Positions 41,256-49,465 of a DNA stretch of 56,889 nucleotides are shown piece by piece (within the stretch, counting starts at the first letter, position 1; each line of letters opens with the position of its first letter). The notes under the pieces were generated by a model. That model worked only from the letters and a program-made list of their open reading frames with translations, was not told the origin of the DNA and made no database searches. The DNA comes from an uncultured Microbacteriaceae bacterium. Its GTDB lineage: Bacteria; Actinomycetota; Actinomycetes; Actinomycetales; Microbacteriaceae. A program made the translations under genes and the position numbers. Location: the NCBI GenBank assembly GCA_937872445.1, contig CALMSL010000040.1, positions 1-56,889 of the forward strand, given 5' to 3'.

Positions 41256-41968
41256 GCGGCGGCGTTGCGCCGAAGCGCGCCATCGTGTTCCAGCACGACG
41301 ACGACATCACTCTCGGGAATCTGGAACCGGTGCTCCGTGAGCACGGCTACGAGATTCACTTCGTCGAGGCCGACACGGTCGACGTGACCGCGCTGGACCC
41401 GGAGGACGGCGACCTCGTCATCGTGCTCGGCGGCGAGAAGGGCGCGTACCAGACGGAAGAGTTCCCGCATCTGGCGGACGAGATGCGGTACATCAGGGCA
41501 CGCGTGGAGGCGAACAAGCCGATTTTCGGCGTGTGCCTCGGCGCGCAACTCATGGCCGGCGCGTTCGGCGCCCGCAACTACAAAGGCGAGAAGCCGGATC
41601 TCGGCTACCAGGACATCCGGCTCACCGAGGCGGGGCTCGCGTCGCCCCTGCGGCACGTGCAGGGCGTGGGGATGCTCGTGTGGCACAGCGACCACTACAC
41701 GCTTCCGGCGGAAGCGACGCTGTTGGGCACGTCGACGGCGTACCCGAACGAAGCGTTCTCGATCGGGGATTACGCCCTCGCGGTGCAGTTCCACCCGGAG
41801 GTCACCAACGAAATGCACGAGGCCTGGACGCTGGGTTCCCGCGAACTGTTCGCCGCAAACAACGTCGACGCGGACGAGTGGCGCGCGCTCGGCCGCATCC
41901 ACAACCCGCCCATGGAGGCGGCGTCCCGGCTCATGTTCGGTGAGTGGCTGGACTCCCTCCCCCGCTGA
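41252..41968 (+). CDS. Class I glutamine amidotransferase-like protein
   Basis: 238 residues. PIFGVCLGAQLMAGAFGA has the nucleophilic Cys and AVQFHPEVTNEM the His-x-Glu partner, so a glutaminase domain is complete. No synthetase domain follows. Such stand-alone proteins include GMP-synthase-like and gamma-glutamyl hydrolase-like enzymes of unknown substrate. The TTG start at 41252 overlaps the transporter's stop. Confidence 0.85.
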   Translation: MSGGVAPKRAIVFQHDDDITLGNLEPVLREHGYEIHFVEADTVDVTALDPEDGDLVIVLGGEKGAYQTEEFPHLADEMRYIRARVEANKPIFGVCLGAQLMAGAFGARNYKGEKPDLGYQDIRLTEAGLASPLRHVQGVGMLVWHSDHYTLPAEATLLGTSTAYPNEAFSIGDYALAVQFHPEVTNEMHEAWTLGSRELFAANNVDADEWRALGRIHNPPMEAASRLMFGEWLDSLPR

Positions 41969-42017
41969 CTTTCATTATTCAGGAGGTCGAGTCACACAAC
42001 CTCCTGAATAATGAAAG
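41969..42017. terminator. 19-bp perfect inverted repeat between convergent genes
   Basis: CTTTCATTATTCAGGAGGT (41969-41987) and its exact complement (41999-42017) flank an 11-base loop. It starts one base after the amidotransferase stop and ends four bases before the tadA stop, so it serves both strands. Confidence 0.8.
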
Positions 42018-42021
42018 CTGG

Positions 42022-42501
42022 CTAGCGGCGGGCCGCGAAAAACGCCCTGAGCAGCTCGGCGCTTTCCGCCTCGCGGATGCCGGCATGCACTTCGACCCGG
42101 TGAGGCAGGCGGCGGTCCCGCAGCAGGTCGTTGACGCTTCCCGCGGCCCCGGCTTTCTCATCCCACGCCCCGAACACGACGACGGGGATGCGCGCCTGGA
42201 GGATCGCCCCCGCGCACATCGCGCATGGCTCGAGCGTGACGACGAGCGTGGTTCCGGCAAGCTGCCAGGTCCCCAGGGCTTCGGCTGCGACCCGGATGGC
42301 GAGCACCTCAGCGTGGGCCGTCGGATCCCCCGTGAGCTCGCGTTCGTTTCGGCCCCGCCCGATCACCCCGCCCTCCGCCGAGATCACGAGGGCGCCGACC
42401 GGCACATCCCCCGTCTCGAGGCATGCGGCGGCCTCACCAAGCGCCTCCGACATCCACCCGTCGAAATTCGCCACGGTCACCGCCTCCACCAACTTCGCCA
42501 T
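42022..42501 (-). CDS. tadA: tRNA-specific adenosine deaminase
   Basis: 159 residues. DPTAHAEVLAIR and VTLEPCAMCAGAI are the zinc-binding HAE and PCxxC motifs of cytidine/deoxycytidylate deaminase-like TadA, which makes inosine at position 34 of tRNA-Arg(ACG). ATG 42501 is only 16 bases from the upp start; the ATG at 42453 (residue 17, right at the family start) is an alternative and would leave room for promoters. Confidence 0.92.
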   Translation of the reverse strand: MAKLVEAVTVANFDGWMSEALGEAAACLETGDVPVGALVISAEGGVIGRGRNERELTGDPTAHAEVLAIRVAAEALGTWQLAGTTLVVTLEPCAMCAGAILQARIPVVVFGAWDEKAGAAGSVNDLLRDRRLPHRVEVHAGIREAESAELLRAFFAARR

Positions 42502-42517
42502 CAAGTAGATTGAGCCT

Positions 42518-43153
42518 ATGCGAGTCCACGTTGCCGACCACCCGCTCATCACGCACAAACTCACCGTCCTTCGCGACGAAAAGACCTCATCGCCGGTCTT
42601 TCGGGCCCTCACCGAGGAACTCGTCACGCTGCTTGCGTATGAGGCGACGCGCAACGTGCGCGTCGACACGGTGACCGTGCGCACGCCGGTTGCCGAGGCG
42701 AAAGGGCTCGCGATCAGCAAACCGCGCCCGCTCGTCGTCCCCATCCTGCGCGCCGGGCTCGGGATGCTCGAGGGCATGGTCAAGCTCGTTCCCACCGCCG
42801 AGGTCGGGTTCCTGGGAATGGTACGAAACGAGGAGACCCTGCAGCCCACCACGTACGCCGAGCGGCTGCCCGAGGATCTGTCCGACCGGCAGTGCTTCGT
42901 GCTCGACCCGATGCTCGCCACGGGCGGCTCGCTCTTGGCGGCCATCAACTACCTGTTCGGCCGCGGCGCCGTCGATGTGACCGCGATCTGCCTCCTCGGC
43001 GCACCCGAGGGGCTCGCCGCGATCGAGAAAGCCACCGAGGGGCGTGACGTCACGATCGTGCTCGGCGCGCTCGACGAGAAGCTCAACGAGGTCGGCTACA
43101 TCGTGCCGGGCCTCGGGGATGCCGGCGACCGGCTGTACGGCACAGTCGGCTAG
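42518..43153 (+). CDS. upp: Uracil phosphoribosyltransferase
   Basis: 211 residues. The family core is present: [37 protein letters not shown], and the PRPP loop [15 protein letters not shown]; the C-terminal [12 protein letters not shown] binds uracil. Pyrimidine salvage to UMP. ATG 42518 follows TAGATT by six bases (leaderless). Confidence 0.95.
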   Translation: MRVHVADHPLITHKLTVLRDEKTSSPVFRALTEELVTLLAYEATRNVRVDTVTVRTPVAEAKGLAISKPRPLVVPILRAGLGMLEGMVKLVPTAEVGFLGMVRNEETLQPTTYAERLPEDLSDRQCFVLDPMLATGGSLLAAINYLFGRGAVDVTAICLLGAPEGLAAIEKATEGRDVTIVLGALDEKLNEVGYIVPGLGDAGDRLYGTVG

Positions 43154-43169
43154 AGGAACGTCTCGGCGA

Positions 43170-43276
43170 TCCCTTCGAGACGGCCTTCGGCCTCCTCAGG
43201 GAGCGGACACGTTCCGGTACGGCCTCCTCAGGGGCGGGCTGACGCTCGCCGTTCCCTGAGGCTCTCGAAGGGAACG
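43170..43276. repeat. REP-like palindromes (copy 2)
   Basis: CCCTTCGAGACGGCC, GGCCTCCTCAGGG and GTTCCCTGAGGCTCTCGAAGG are imperfect palindrome units just after upp, related to those at 39321 and 47402. Confidence 0.8.
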
Positions 43277-43301
43277 ATCCGCTCCCGCCATTGCCGCGAG
43301 T

Positions 43302-43331
43302 TTGACAAATCTTGCGTGCGTGAAAGATAGT
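43302..43331 (+). promoter_or_regulatory. Strong promoter of the leader peptide
   Basis: TTGACA (43302-43307) and GATAGT (43326-43331) are separated by 18 bases. ATG lies six bases after the -10, which predicts a leaderless mRNA. The -35 matches consensus perfectly, rare in this window. Confidence 0.7.
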
Positions 43332-43337
43332 TGCACT

Positions 43338-43439
43338 ATGACTGTGAACGCGCGCGCCCTGACCTCCTTTGAGGCCCACGGGACTGCCGGCATGATGATG
43401 CCGGGCAGCGCCGTCACGTGTTGTCGAATGCATGCCTAG
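43338..43439 (+). CDS. Leaderless small peptide, 33 aa, upstream of a PhoB-type regulator
   Basis: Starting at ATG 43338 the frame reads MTVNARALTSFEAHGTAGMM and ends MPGSAVTCCRMHA, TAG at 43437-43439. Its position right behind a consensus promoter, the leaderless start and a C-terminus with adjacent Cys codons, Arg and Met-x-Ala suggest a leader peptide or a metal/thiol-sensing small protein. A GAACCGC/GCGGTTC hairpin (about 43457-43487) lies downstream, before the winged-helix gene. Codon use is normal for the genome. I do not recognise a named family. Confidence 0.55.
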   Translation: MTVNARALTSFEAHGTAGMMMPGSAVTCCRMHA

Positions 43440-43594
43440 TCGGCCAACCTCCCGCCGAACCGCCCTCTCGCAGAGCACGCGGTTCCCGGACGCCGATCCT
43501 CATCGCGATCGAGCATCCGCCACGCACTGAAGTTACCGAAGGCTGATCCTCCCCATTAGAGGGCCTTCACTTGATCCCCAAGGGATTCGACACC

Positions 43595-44305
43595 ATGTCA
43601 CTCGCCACTCTCGACCTTGACCGTACCCACTTTTCCGACCAGCGACCGCTCCACGCGGTCCCCGACCCGGATCCGACACCACCGCCGGCCCGGATCCGCG
43701 CTGTGCCCGACGGCCCCGAGGCCCGCGGGTTCGTCCTCTACGTCGGCATCGACGGGGCGAAAGCCCAGGCATCCGGTACGGACCTCGGCAGCATCGTCGC
43801 CGCGCTGCGAAAACTCGCCGCCGACCTGGCACCGGCATCGGAAACCTACGCGGCCGTCGCCCTCGCCCCGAAAGGCTCGGGCGGTCGGGACCTCGATGTC
43901 GTGCGGCTCGCCCTGCAGGACCCGGCCGCCCTCGCCCGCCACCGCCAGGAACAACAGCCGACGCAGGACGCCGTCGAGGGGGTCGTCATCGACCTGTCGC
44001 GGCGGAGCGTCACGATCGATGAACAGCCGGCGCCGCTCACCTACAAGGAGTTCGAACTGCTCCGCTTCCTCGTCACGAGGGAAGGCCGCACCATCCCGCG
44101 CGCCGAACTCCTCGTCGGCCTGTGGGGTGCGGACGACCTCGAGAAGCCGAACGACCGCACGATCGACGTGCACGTGCGGCGGCTGCGCGCCAAGCTGGGG
44201 GCGTACGAGGACATCATCCGGACCGTTCGAGGGGTCGGATACCGCTTCGATCGGCACGCGGACGTGTCGGTGCGCCACGCCACGACTCCGTCGCCCGACT
44301 TCTAG
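43595..44305 (+). CDS. OmpR/PhoB-type winged-helix DNA-binding protein without receiver domain
   Basis: 236 residues. The C-terminal 100 residues are a Trans_reg_C domain: LTYKEFELLRFLVTREGRTI, then RTIDVHVRRLRAKLGAYEDIIRTVRGVGYRF. The N-terminal 130 residues do not show the Asp pocket of a receiver domain, so control by a histidine kinase is unlikely; this region may bind a ligand. ATG 43595 with AAGGGA upstream. Preceded by the leader peptide and hairpin, which may control it. Confidence 0.85.
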   Translation: MSLATLDLDRTHFSDQRPLHAVPDPDPTPPPARIRAVPDGPEARGFVLYVGIDGAKAQASGTDLGSIVAALRKLAADLAPASETYAAVALAPKGSGGRDLDVVRLALQDPAALARHRQEQQPTQDAVEGVVIDLSRRSVTIDEQPAPLTYKEFELLRFLVTREGRTIPRAELLVGLWGADDLEKPNDRTIDVHVRRLRAKLGAYEDIIRTVRGVGYRFDRHADVSVRHATTPSPDF

Positions 44306-44329
44306 GCTGTAGTCGAAGAATGGAGGCGC

Positions 44330-45121
44330 ATGCCGGTGCTTCTCTCGTCCGCCGAGTCGGACGCACTCCTGACGCGGTTGCGTGCCGCCGGATGCGTGTT
44401 CGCGGAGGATGAGGCGCGCCTGCTCAGCGACAGCGCCGGCTCGCACGGGGAACTCGAAAGCCTCACCGAACGGCGGGTGAGCGGTCAACCGCTCGAATAC
44501 ATCCTCGGCTGGGTCGACTTCTTCGGTCTGCGCATCGCCATCGACGCGAACGTGTTCGTCCCCCGCAAACGCACCGAGTTCCTCGTGCGCGAGGCGATCG
44601 CGCACGCCAACTCGGGCGCGACGGTGCTCGACCTGTGCTGCGGATGCGGTGCCGTGGGAATCGCGATCAGTTCGGCGATCGACAACGCCGAACTGTACGC
44701 CGCGGACATCGACCCCGCCGCGGTCGACAATGCCGCCCGAAACTTCGAGGTGTTCGGCGGCCGCAGCTACCTGGGCGACCTGTTCGATCCGCTGCCGGAT
44801 TCCCTGCGCGGCAAGGTCGACATCCTCACGGCGAACGTGCCGTACGTGCCCACCGAGGCGATCGCCCTCCTCCCTTCGGAGGCGCGCGACTTCGAGCCGC
44901 GGTTCACCCTCGACGGCGGGTCGGACGGCCTGGACATCCTGCGCCGCGTTGCCGGAGAGGCGCCGATGTGGCTCTCCTCGGGTGGCCACCTGTTTTTCGA
45001 GACCGGCGAGGACCAGGCGATGGCGGCGGCCGACGTCGTCACCGCATCCGGGCTCCGCGCCCGCATCGTCACCTCCGACCATTTCCACTCCACCGTCATT
45101 GTGGGGACGCGGCGCAGCTGA
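44330..45121 (+). CDS. PrmC/HemK-like N5-glutamine methyltransferase
   Basis: 263 residues. The N-terminal helical region ends with RRVSGQPLEYILGWVDFFGLRIAID, the PrmC substrate-binding feature, then VLDLCCGCGAVGIAI binds SAM. The catalytic NPPY is NVPY here (TANVPYVPTEA), as in a known subgroup of putative glutamine methyltransferases. It may methylate a release factor or another protein. ATG with GGAGGCGC upstream, 24 bases after the regulator gene; likely one operon. Confidence 0.85.
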   Translation: MPVLLSSAESDALLTRLRAAGCVFAEDEARLLSDSAGSHGELESLTERRVSGQPLEYILGWVDFFGLRIAIDANVFVPRKRTEFLVREAIAHANSGATVLDLCCGCGAVGIAISSAIDNAELYAADIDPAAVDNAARNFEVFGGRSYLGDLFDPLPDSLRGKVDILTANVPYVPTEAIALLPSEARDFEPRFTLDGGSDGLDILRRVAGEAPMWLSSGGHLFFETGEDQAMAAADVVTASGLRARIVTSDHFHSTVIVGTRRS

Positions 45122-45241
45122 GCGGATTGGTGTGCCGTGCGGGTGCGCATTGCCACCGTCTGGATGAGTGCGGAAGGACTCGCACAAATATTACGGAAGT
45201 ATAACTAGCGCCCCGTTACCTAACCGTTATATAGTTCTAGT

Positions 45242-45345
45242 GCAGAGGTTGTTTGCTGTGGCAGCTTCTGCGGAATGTGATTGCAGGACACTCTTGGTGC
45301 AAGGGAAGAGGGCCCGTCGCTAGCCTCTGCGACGGGCCCTCGGTT
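45242..45345 (+). ncRNA. Candidate small RNA
   Basis: Promoter-like TATAGT at 45230-45235 would start a transcript near 45242. It can form a first stem (GCAGA with TCTGC, and GCTG with CAGC), a second around TGCAGGACAC/GGTGCA, and a 13-bp terminator stem (45308-45341). Length about 104 bases. No match to a named RNA family that I can recall. Confidence 0.4.
45308..45341 (+). terminator. 13-bp perfect terminator stem
   Basis: GAGGGCCCGTCGC and GCGACGGGCCCTC pair exactly around an eight-base loop TAGCCTCT, followed by GGTTCTGT. It could also act for the PrmC-like gene upstream. Confidence 0.8.
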
Positions 45346-45467
45346 CTGTCCGGGCTGCGCATTCGCCAGAACCCAGCCGCCCACGCCAGGACGCCAAATG
45401 TCTCCCCTGACGCCGAACGTTCGCCATCGTGACGAACAAACCCCGTCAGGGTCGTGACGAACGCGTC

Positions 45468-46433
45468 CTACTGTTTCGGCGGCCGTCCCCCGACGGTGGC
45501 GACGGCGCGCGCCGCCACCTGCACGCCGGACTTCGCTGCCGCAACGGCATCCGCTCCTGTGATCCACGCGGCCAGAAACCCGGCGGTGAACGAATCTCCT
45601 GCACCGGTCGGATCGACGATCGCGGCCTCCTGCGCCGCCACGCGCACCGGTTCGTGCCCGCGTTCCGCCACCACGACGCCGCCGGTGCCGAGCGTGAGCG
45701 CCACAAGCGGCACCCGGTCGGCGAGTGCTGCGGCCATGTCCTCAGGAACGTCAAGTCCGGTCAGGGCGCGCCCCTCGTCGAGGTTGGGAAACAACATCCC
45801 CGTTCCGGCGATCACGTCGAGGAACGCCTCGGTGCCGAAATCGTCGAGGTTGCCGGCGGATGCCGGGTCCACGCTCACGGTGACACCGCGTGCCGTCGCG
45901 CGCACGATGAGCCTGCGCACCGGCGAGTGGTCCGCGCTGTCGAAGACGCTGTACCCGGTGAAGTGAACGACCGAGGCGTAGTCCAGAAGCTCGTCGGCCA
46001 CGTCATCCGCCGAGAGGAACGCGTTCGCGCCGCGTTCGGTGAGCATGCTGCGGTTGTTGCCGTCCACGAGCACGACGATCGTGCCGGTCGGATGCTCGGT
46101 GTCGCCGATGAGGTGCGGGGTGACGCCGAAGGACTCCAGGATCGCGCTGTGCCGCTGCACATCCTCCGCCGCGACCCGTCCCACGAAATCCACGCCGGCG
46201 CCCAGGTCGGCCAGCCAGGATGCGGCGTTCGCCGCGGAACCGCCCGCACGGTTGCGGATGGAGCTCGGAGTGTCGGTGTCCTGACGGATCGGCCCTTCCG
46301 GAACCACCACGATGTCGTCGATGATGTCGCCGAAAACGACGACGCGGTTGCGCGCAGAGTCCTTTGTGCGCGCAGGCGCCCGCCCGCCCGACGCGCCGGC
46401 CGCGTGTTCGACAGATCCGGAGATTGCGCTCAC
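45468..46433 (-). CDS. psuK: PfkB-family pseudouridine kinase (probable)
   Basis: 321 residues, ribokinase fold. VVVFGDIIDDIVVVPEGPIR at the N-terminus and VDPTGAGDSFTAGFLAAWI near the C-terminus are PfkB signatures, with Asp in GAGD as the catalytic base. GTG 46433 overlaps the stop of psuG (GTGA), so the pair is coupled and the substrate is most likely pseudouridine, whose 5'-phosphate PsuG then cleaves. The frame continues upstream antisense-like into psuG and is not real. Confidence 0.8.
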   Translation of the reverse strand: MSAISGSVEHAAGASGGRAPARTKDSARNRVVVFGDIIDDIVVVPEGPIRQDTDTPSSIRNRAGGSAANAASWLADLGAGVDFVGRVAAEDVQRHSAILESFGVTPHLIGDTEHPTGTIVVLVDGNNRSMLTERGANAFLSADDVADELLDYASVVHFTGYSVFDSADHSPVRRLIVRATARGVTVSVDPASAGNLDDFGTEAFLDVIAGTGMLFPNLDEGRALTGLDVPEDMAAALADRVPLVALTLGTGGVVVAERGHEPVRVAAQEAAIVDPTGAGDSFTAGFLAAWITGADAVAAAKSGVQVAARAVATVGGRPPKQ

Positions 46434-47344
46434 CCGGCCAGTTTCGACCACGCCGTCGCAATTTCGGCGGCGAGCCGCACGTTGTTGCGCGCGAGGTCGA
46501 GGTTCACTTCGAGGCTGCGACCGCCGGAGGCGTCGACGATGAATCCAAGCAGGAACGGAGTGACCGCTTTGCCGTGCACGCCCGCCGCATCCGCCGCCGC
46601 GAACGCCTCGTCGAGCACGCGGTTGTGTTCCGCCGGGTCCCACTGCTGGTCGCGGGGGATCGGGTTCGCCACGACGATTCCCTGGCCGTGGCCGAGCTCA
46701 TCCTGAGCCTTCATGACGCGGGCGATCTCGTCCGCGGACTGCACCGACCAGTCGATGTCGAATTCGGACTCGGTGAGCCAGAAACTCGGGAACTTCTTCG
46801 TGCGGTATCCGACGACGGGCACGCTCAGCGTCTCCAGCCGTTCGAGCGTGGCCGCGATATCGAGCACTGATTTGACCCCGGCCGCGACGACCGTGATCGG
46901 CGTGACGGCGAGGGTGGAAATGTCGGCGGACTCGTCGAAGCTCGATGAGGCACCGCGGTGCGCGCCGCCCAGACCACCCGTCGCGAACACGCGCACGCCG
47001 GCGAGGGCAGCAAGGTGCGCTGTCGCGGCGACGGTCGTGGCACCGGATGCCTTCGCGGCGGCGAGGATCGGCAGGTCGCGAACGCTCGCCTTCGCCATGT
47101 CCTCGTCCGCGATGCGGCGGACACCGTCCGCGTCGAGTCCGACGTGCGGGATGCCGTCCAGCACGGCGACGGTTGCGGGGGTCACGCCGGCGTCGAGCAA
47201 AATCTGTTCGAACTCCTGCGCGGCCTCGAAGTTGCGCGGGCGGGGAAGCCCGTGCGAGATGATCGTCGACTCGAGCGCCACCACAGGGCGGTTATTGGCG
47301 AGGGCATCGGCGACGGGGGCGGAGACGTTAATTGTGGTTGACAT
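46430..47344 (-). CDS. psuG: Pseudouridine-5'-phosphate glycosidase
   Basis: 304 residues. VVALESTIISHGLPRPRNFE, FATGGLGGAHRGA and VVGYRTKKFPSFW are PsuG signatures, with the catalytic Lys and Mn ligands in these regions. It cleaves the C-C bond of pseudouridine phosphate to uracil and ribose 5-phosphate. A possible -10 (TAGGAT) lies nine bases before ATG 47344. Confidence 0.95.
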   Translation of the reverse strand: MSTTINVSAPVADALANNRPVVALESTIISHGLPRPRNFEAAQEFEQILLDAGVTPATVAVLDGIPHVGLDADGVRRIADEDMAKASVRDLPILAAAKASGATTVAATAHLAALAGVRVFATGGLGGAHRGASSSFDESADISTLAVTPITVVAAGVKSVLDIAATLERLETLSVPVVGYRTKKFPSFWLTESEFDIDWSVQSADEIARVMKAQDELGHGQGIVVANPIPRDQQWDPAEHNRVLDEAFAAADAAGVHGKAVTPFLLGFIVDASGGRSLEVNLDLARNNVRLAAEIATAWSKLAG

Positions 47345-47401
47345 AGTGACCCAATCCTACGCGTCACGGCACTGATTTCCGCGTGCAGTTTCCGTTCCGC
47401 C

Positions 47402-47580
47402 CGTTCCCTGAGGAGGCCCGCAGGGTCGTCTCGAAGGGGACACACCGGTCTCACCCTTCGAGACGATCGCTGCGCGATCCCTCAGGGAGCAAGACGTGGT
47501 GACCGTTCCCTGAGGAGGCCGGAACGGCCGTCTCGAAGGGAACTGACAGGTGACGTTCCCTTCGAGAGCCTCAGGGAACG
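47402..47580. repeat. REP-like palindromes (copy 3, four units)
   Basis: Four units lie at about 47402-47439, 47454-47490, 47503-47541 and 47554-47580, each built from GTTCCCTGAGGAGGCC and CGTCTCGAAGGGAAC-like words in alternating orientation. They fill the space between the aminotransferase stop and psuG. Confidence 0.85.
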
Positions 47581-47589
47581 GATACGGCC

Positions 47590-49326
47590 TTACGCGAGGC
47601 ACTCCGCGGGGAGGTCGAACCAGCGCAGGCTTTCGAACTGCTCACCGAGCTCGGCGGCCACGCCTACGCTCGCGTCCGGGGCGGCCGGCGCATTCGCGAA
47701 CAGATCGCGCGCCGCGGCGAGCGCATCCGCGTACACGGTGGCCGGCGCGCGGTCGTCGTGCCGGGGGAACGTGAGCTCACCATCCGGGCCATACGAGAGC
47801 TGCGCGAACCGCAGCGGAGGCTCGACGGGTCCCGCGCGGTGCTTCCACAGACCGGATGCCGGTTCGAACCGGTAGTCCGGAAGCAGCTTCACCCCGTGTT
47901 CGGCGATCATCGTCACGGCATTGACGATGTAGCGAAACACTTCGTCGCTGATGAAGTAGTTGAAGTTCACGCGAACCCAACCCGGTTTGATGCCCTCACA
48001 TCCGGCCTTGATCTGTTCGTCGTACTCTCGCGACAGCGCATCGTCGATGCCGAGGAGCCGATGCCCGTAGGGGCCGGCGCACGAGCATCCGCCGCGGCTT
48101 TGAATGCCGAACACGTCGTTGAGCATCGCGACGACGGCGTTGTGGTGCAGGTATTTGCCGTCCGGCCGCTTCACGACGAACGAGACGATGGAGAGCCGCT
48201 CCGCCTCGGGGTTGCCGAGCACTTCGATCGACGGATGCGCGTTCCACGCGGCAATCGCCCGCCGCAGGAAATCACGCTCGAGCGCATGGATCGTCTCGAC
48301 CCCCACCGCTTCCTTCAACTGGAACACGAGGCCCGCCCTGATCGACTCGATGATCGCCGGCGTTCCCGCCTCCTCCCGGTGCTCGGGGTTGGCCAGATAG
48401 CGATGCGTGTTCGAGTTCACGTAGCTCACGGTGCCGCCGCCGACGACCACCGGAATCCGATTCTTCGCGAGTGCGCGATCCACGATGAGCACGCCCGGCG
48501 TGCCCGGACCTCCGATGAACTTGTGCGGGGAAATGAAGATCGCATCCTTGCGCTCGATGGGGTCGCCGCCGACCCGGTTCATCTCCACATCGATGTAAGG
48601 TGCTGCGGCGGCGAAATCCCAGAACGCGAGCGCGCCGTGCTCGTGCAGCAATCGGGTGATCACGTGCGTGTCGCTCAGGATGCCGGTGACGTTGCTCGCG
48701 GCGCTGAATGAGCCGATGCGCAGGGGGCGATCCGCATACATCCGCAGTTCATCGGCGAGCTGGGCCTGGTCGATGTGCCCGTCCGCATCCTCGTGGATCG
48801 TGACGACGTCGGCGATGGATTCCCGCCAGGGAAGTTCGTTGCTGTGGTGCTCATACGGCCCGATGAACACGACGGGCCGCTCGGACTTTGGGATGCGTTC
48901 GTCGAGGTGGTACTTGTCGTCCAGTTCGCGCGGAAGCCGCAGCCCGAGAATCCCGACGAGCTTGTCGATCGCACCCGTGGAGCCGCTGCCGGTGAAGATC
49001 ACCATGGTGTCGTCGTCTCCGTTGACGGCGCGGCGGATCGTGTCTCTCGCATCCTCGCGCAGCCGCGTGGTCTGCAGCCCGGTGCCGCTCGACTCGGTGT
49101 GGGTATTCGCGTAGCGCGGCAGCACTTCGTCGCGCAGAAAGTCCTCGAGGAAGCTCAGGGATCGGCCGCTCGCGGTGTAGTCGGCGTACGTGACCGGCTT
49201 CTGGCCGTACGGCCCGTCCATGAGCCGATCGTCTCCGATGACGCATTCCCGGATGCGTGCGACGATGGCCGGCTCGGCGAGCGATTTCGAGCGCGGCGGG
49301 ATCAGGCAGTCCGCAACGTGCTGCAT
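47590..49326 (-). CDS. PLP-dependent class V aminotransferase-like protein
   Basis: 578 residues. The fold-type I core contains FTGSGSTGAIDKLV, AFWDFAAAAPYIDVEM and FISPHKFIGGPGTPGVLI, whose Lys binds PLP. QSRGGCSCAGPYGHRLLG near residue 420 carries several Cys, as in cysteine desulfurase-like enzymes, but the protein is much longer than IscS/SufS and has a C-terminal extension. Substrate unknown. ATG 49326 follows TAGTCT by six bases. Adjacent genes give no hint. Confidence 0.82.
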   Translation of the reverse strand: MQHVADCLIPPRSKSLAEPAIVARIRECVIGDDRLMDGPYGQKPVTYADYTASGRSLSFLEDFLRDEVLPRYANTHTESSGTGLQTTRLREDARDTIRRAVNGDDDTMVIFTGSGSTGAIDKLVGILGLRLPRELDDKYHLDERIPKSERPVVFIGPYEHHSNELPWRESIADVVTIHEDADGHIDQAQLADELRMYADRPLRIGSFSAASNVTGILSDTHVITRLLHEHGALAFWDFAAAAPYIDVEMNRVGGDPIERKDAIFISPHKFIGGPGTPGVLIVDRALAKNRIPVVVGGGTVSYVNSNTHRYLANPEHREEAGTPAIIESIRAGLVFQLKEAVGVETIHALERDFLRRAIAAWNAHPSIEVLGNPEAERLSIVSFVVKRPDGKYLHHNAVVAMLNDVFGIQSRGGCSCAGPYGHRLLGIDDALSREYDEQIKAGCEGIKPGWVRVNFNYFISDEVFRYIVNAVTMIAEHGVKLLPDYRFEPASGLWKHRAGPVEPPLRFAQLSYGPDGELTFPRHDDRAPATVYADALAAARDLFANAPAAPDASVGVAAELGEQFESLRWFDLPAECLA

Positions 49327-49465
49327 GCGCCGAGACTATCGGATGTTCGCCTCTGGCGATATCAGATGACATTCAGGCAACATTCACCATGAAGCGCGTT
49401 CACAGGGTGTAACTTTGCAACCTGCGCAATGTTCTGCGCGCCTCTCTCTACTTCTTCGAGGACGA

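Larger units (their letters stand above)
45122..45467. other. 346-bp intergenic region with AT-rich promoter, candidate small RNA and terminator
   Basis: No protein frame is credible. An AT-rich block (45187-45240) with TATAGT precedes about 100 bases of foldable sequence ended by a perfect terminator hairpin. Bases 45345-45467 show nothing notable except a CGAACGTTCG-type palindrome. Confidence 0.5.
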
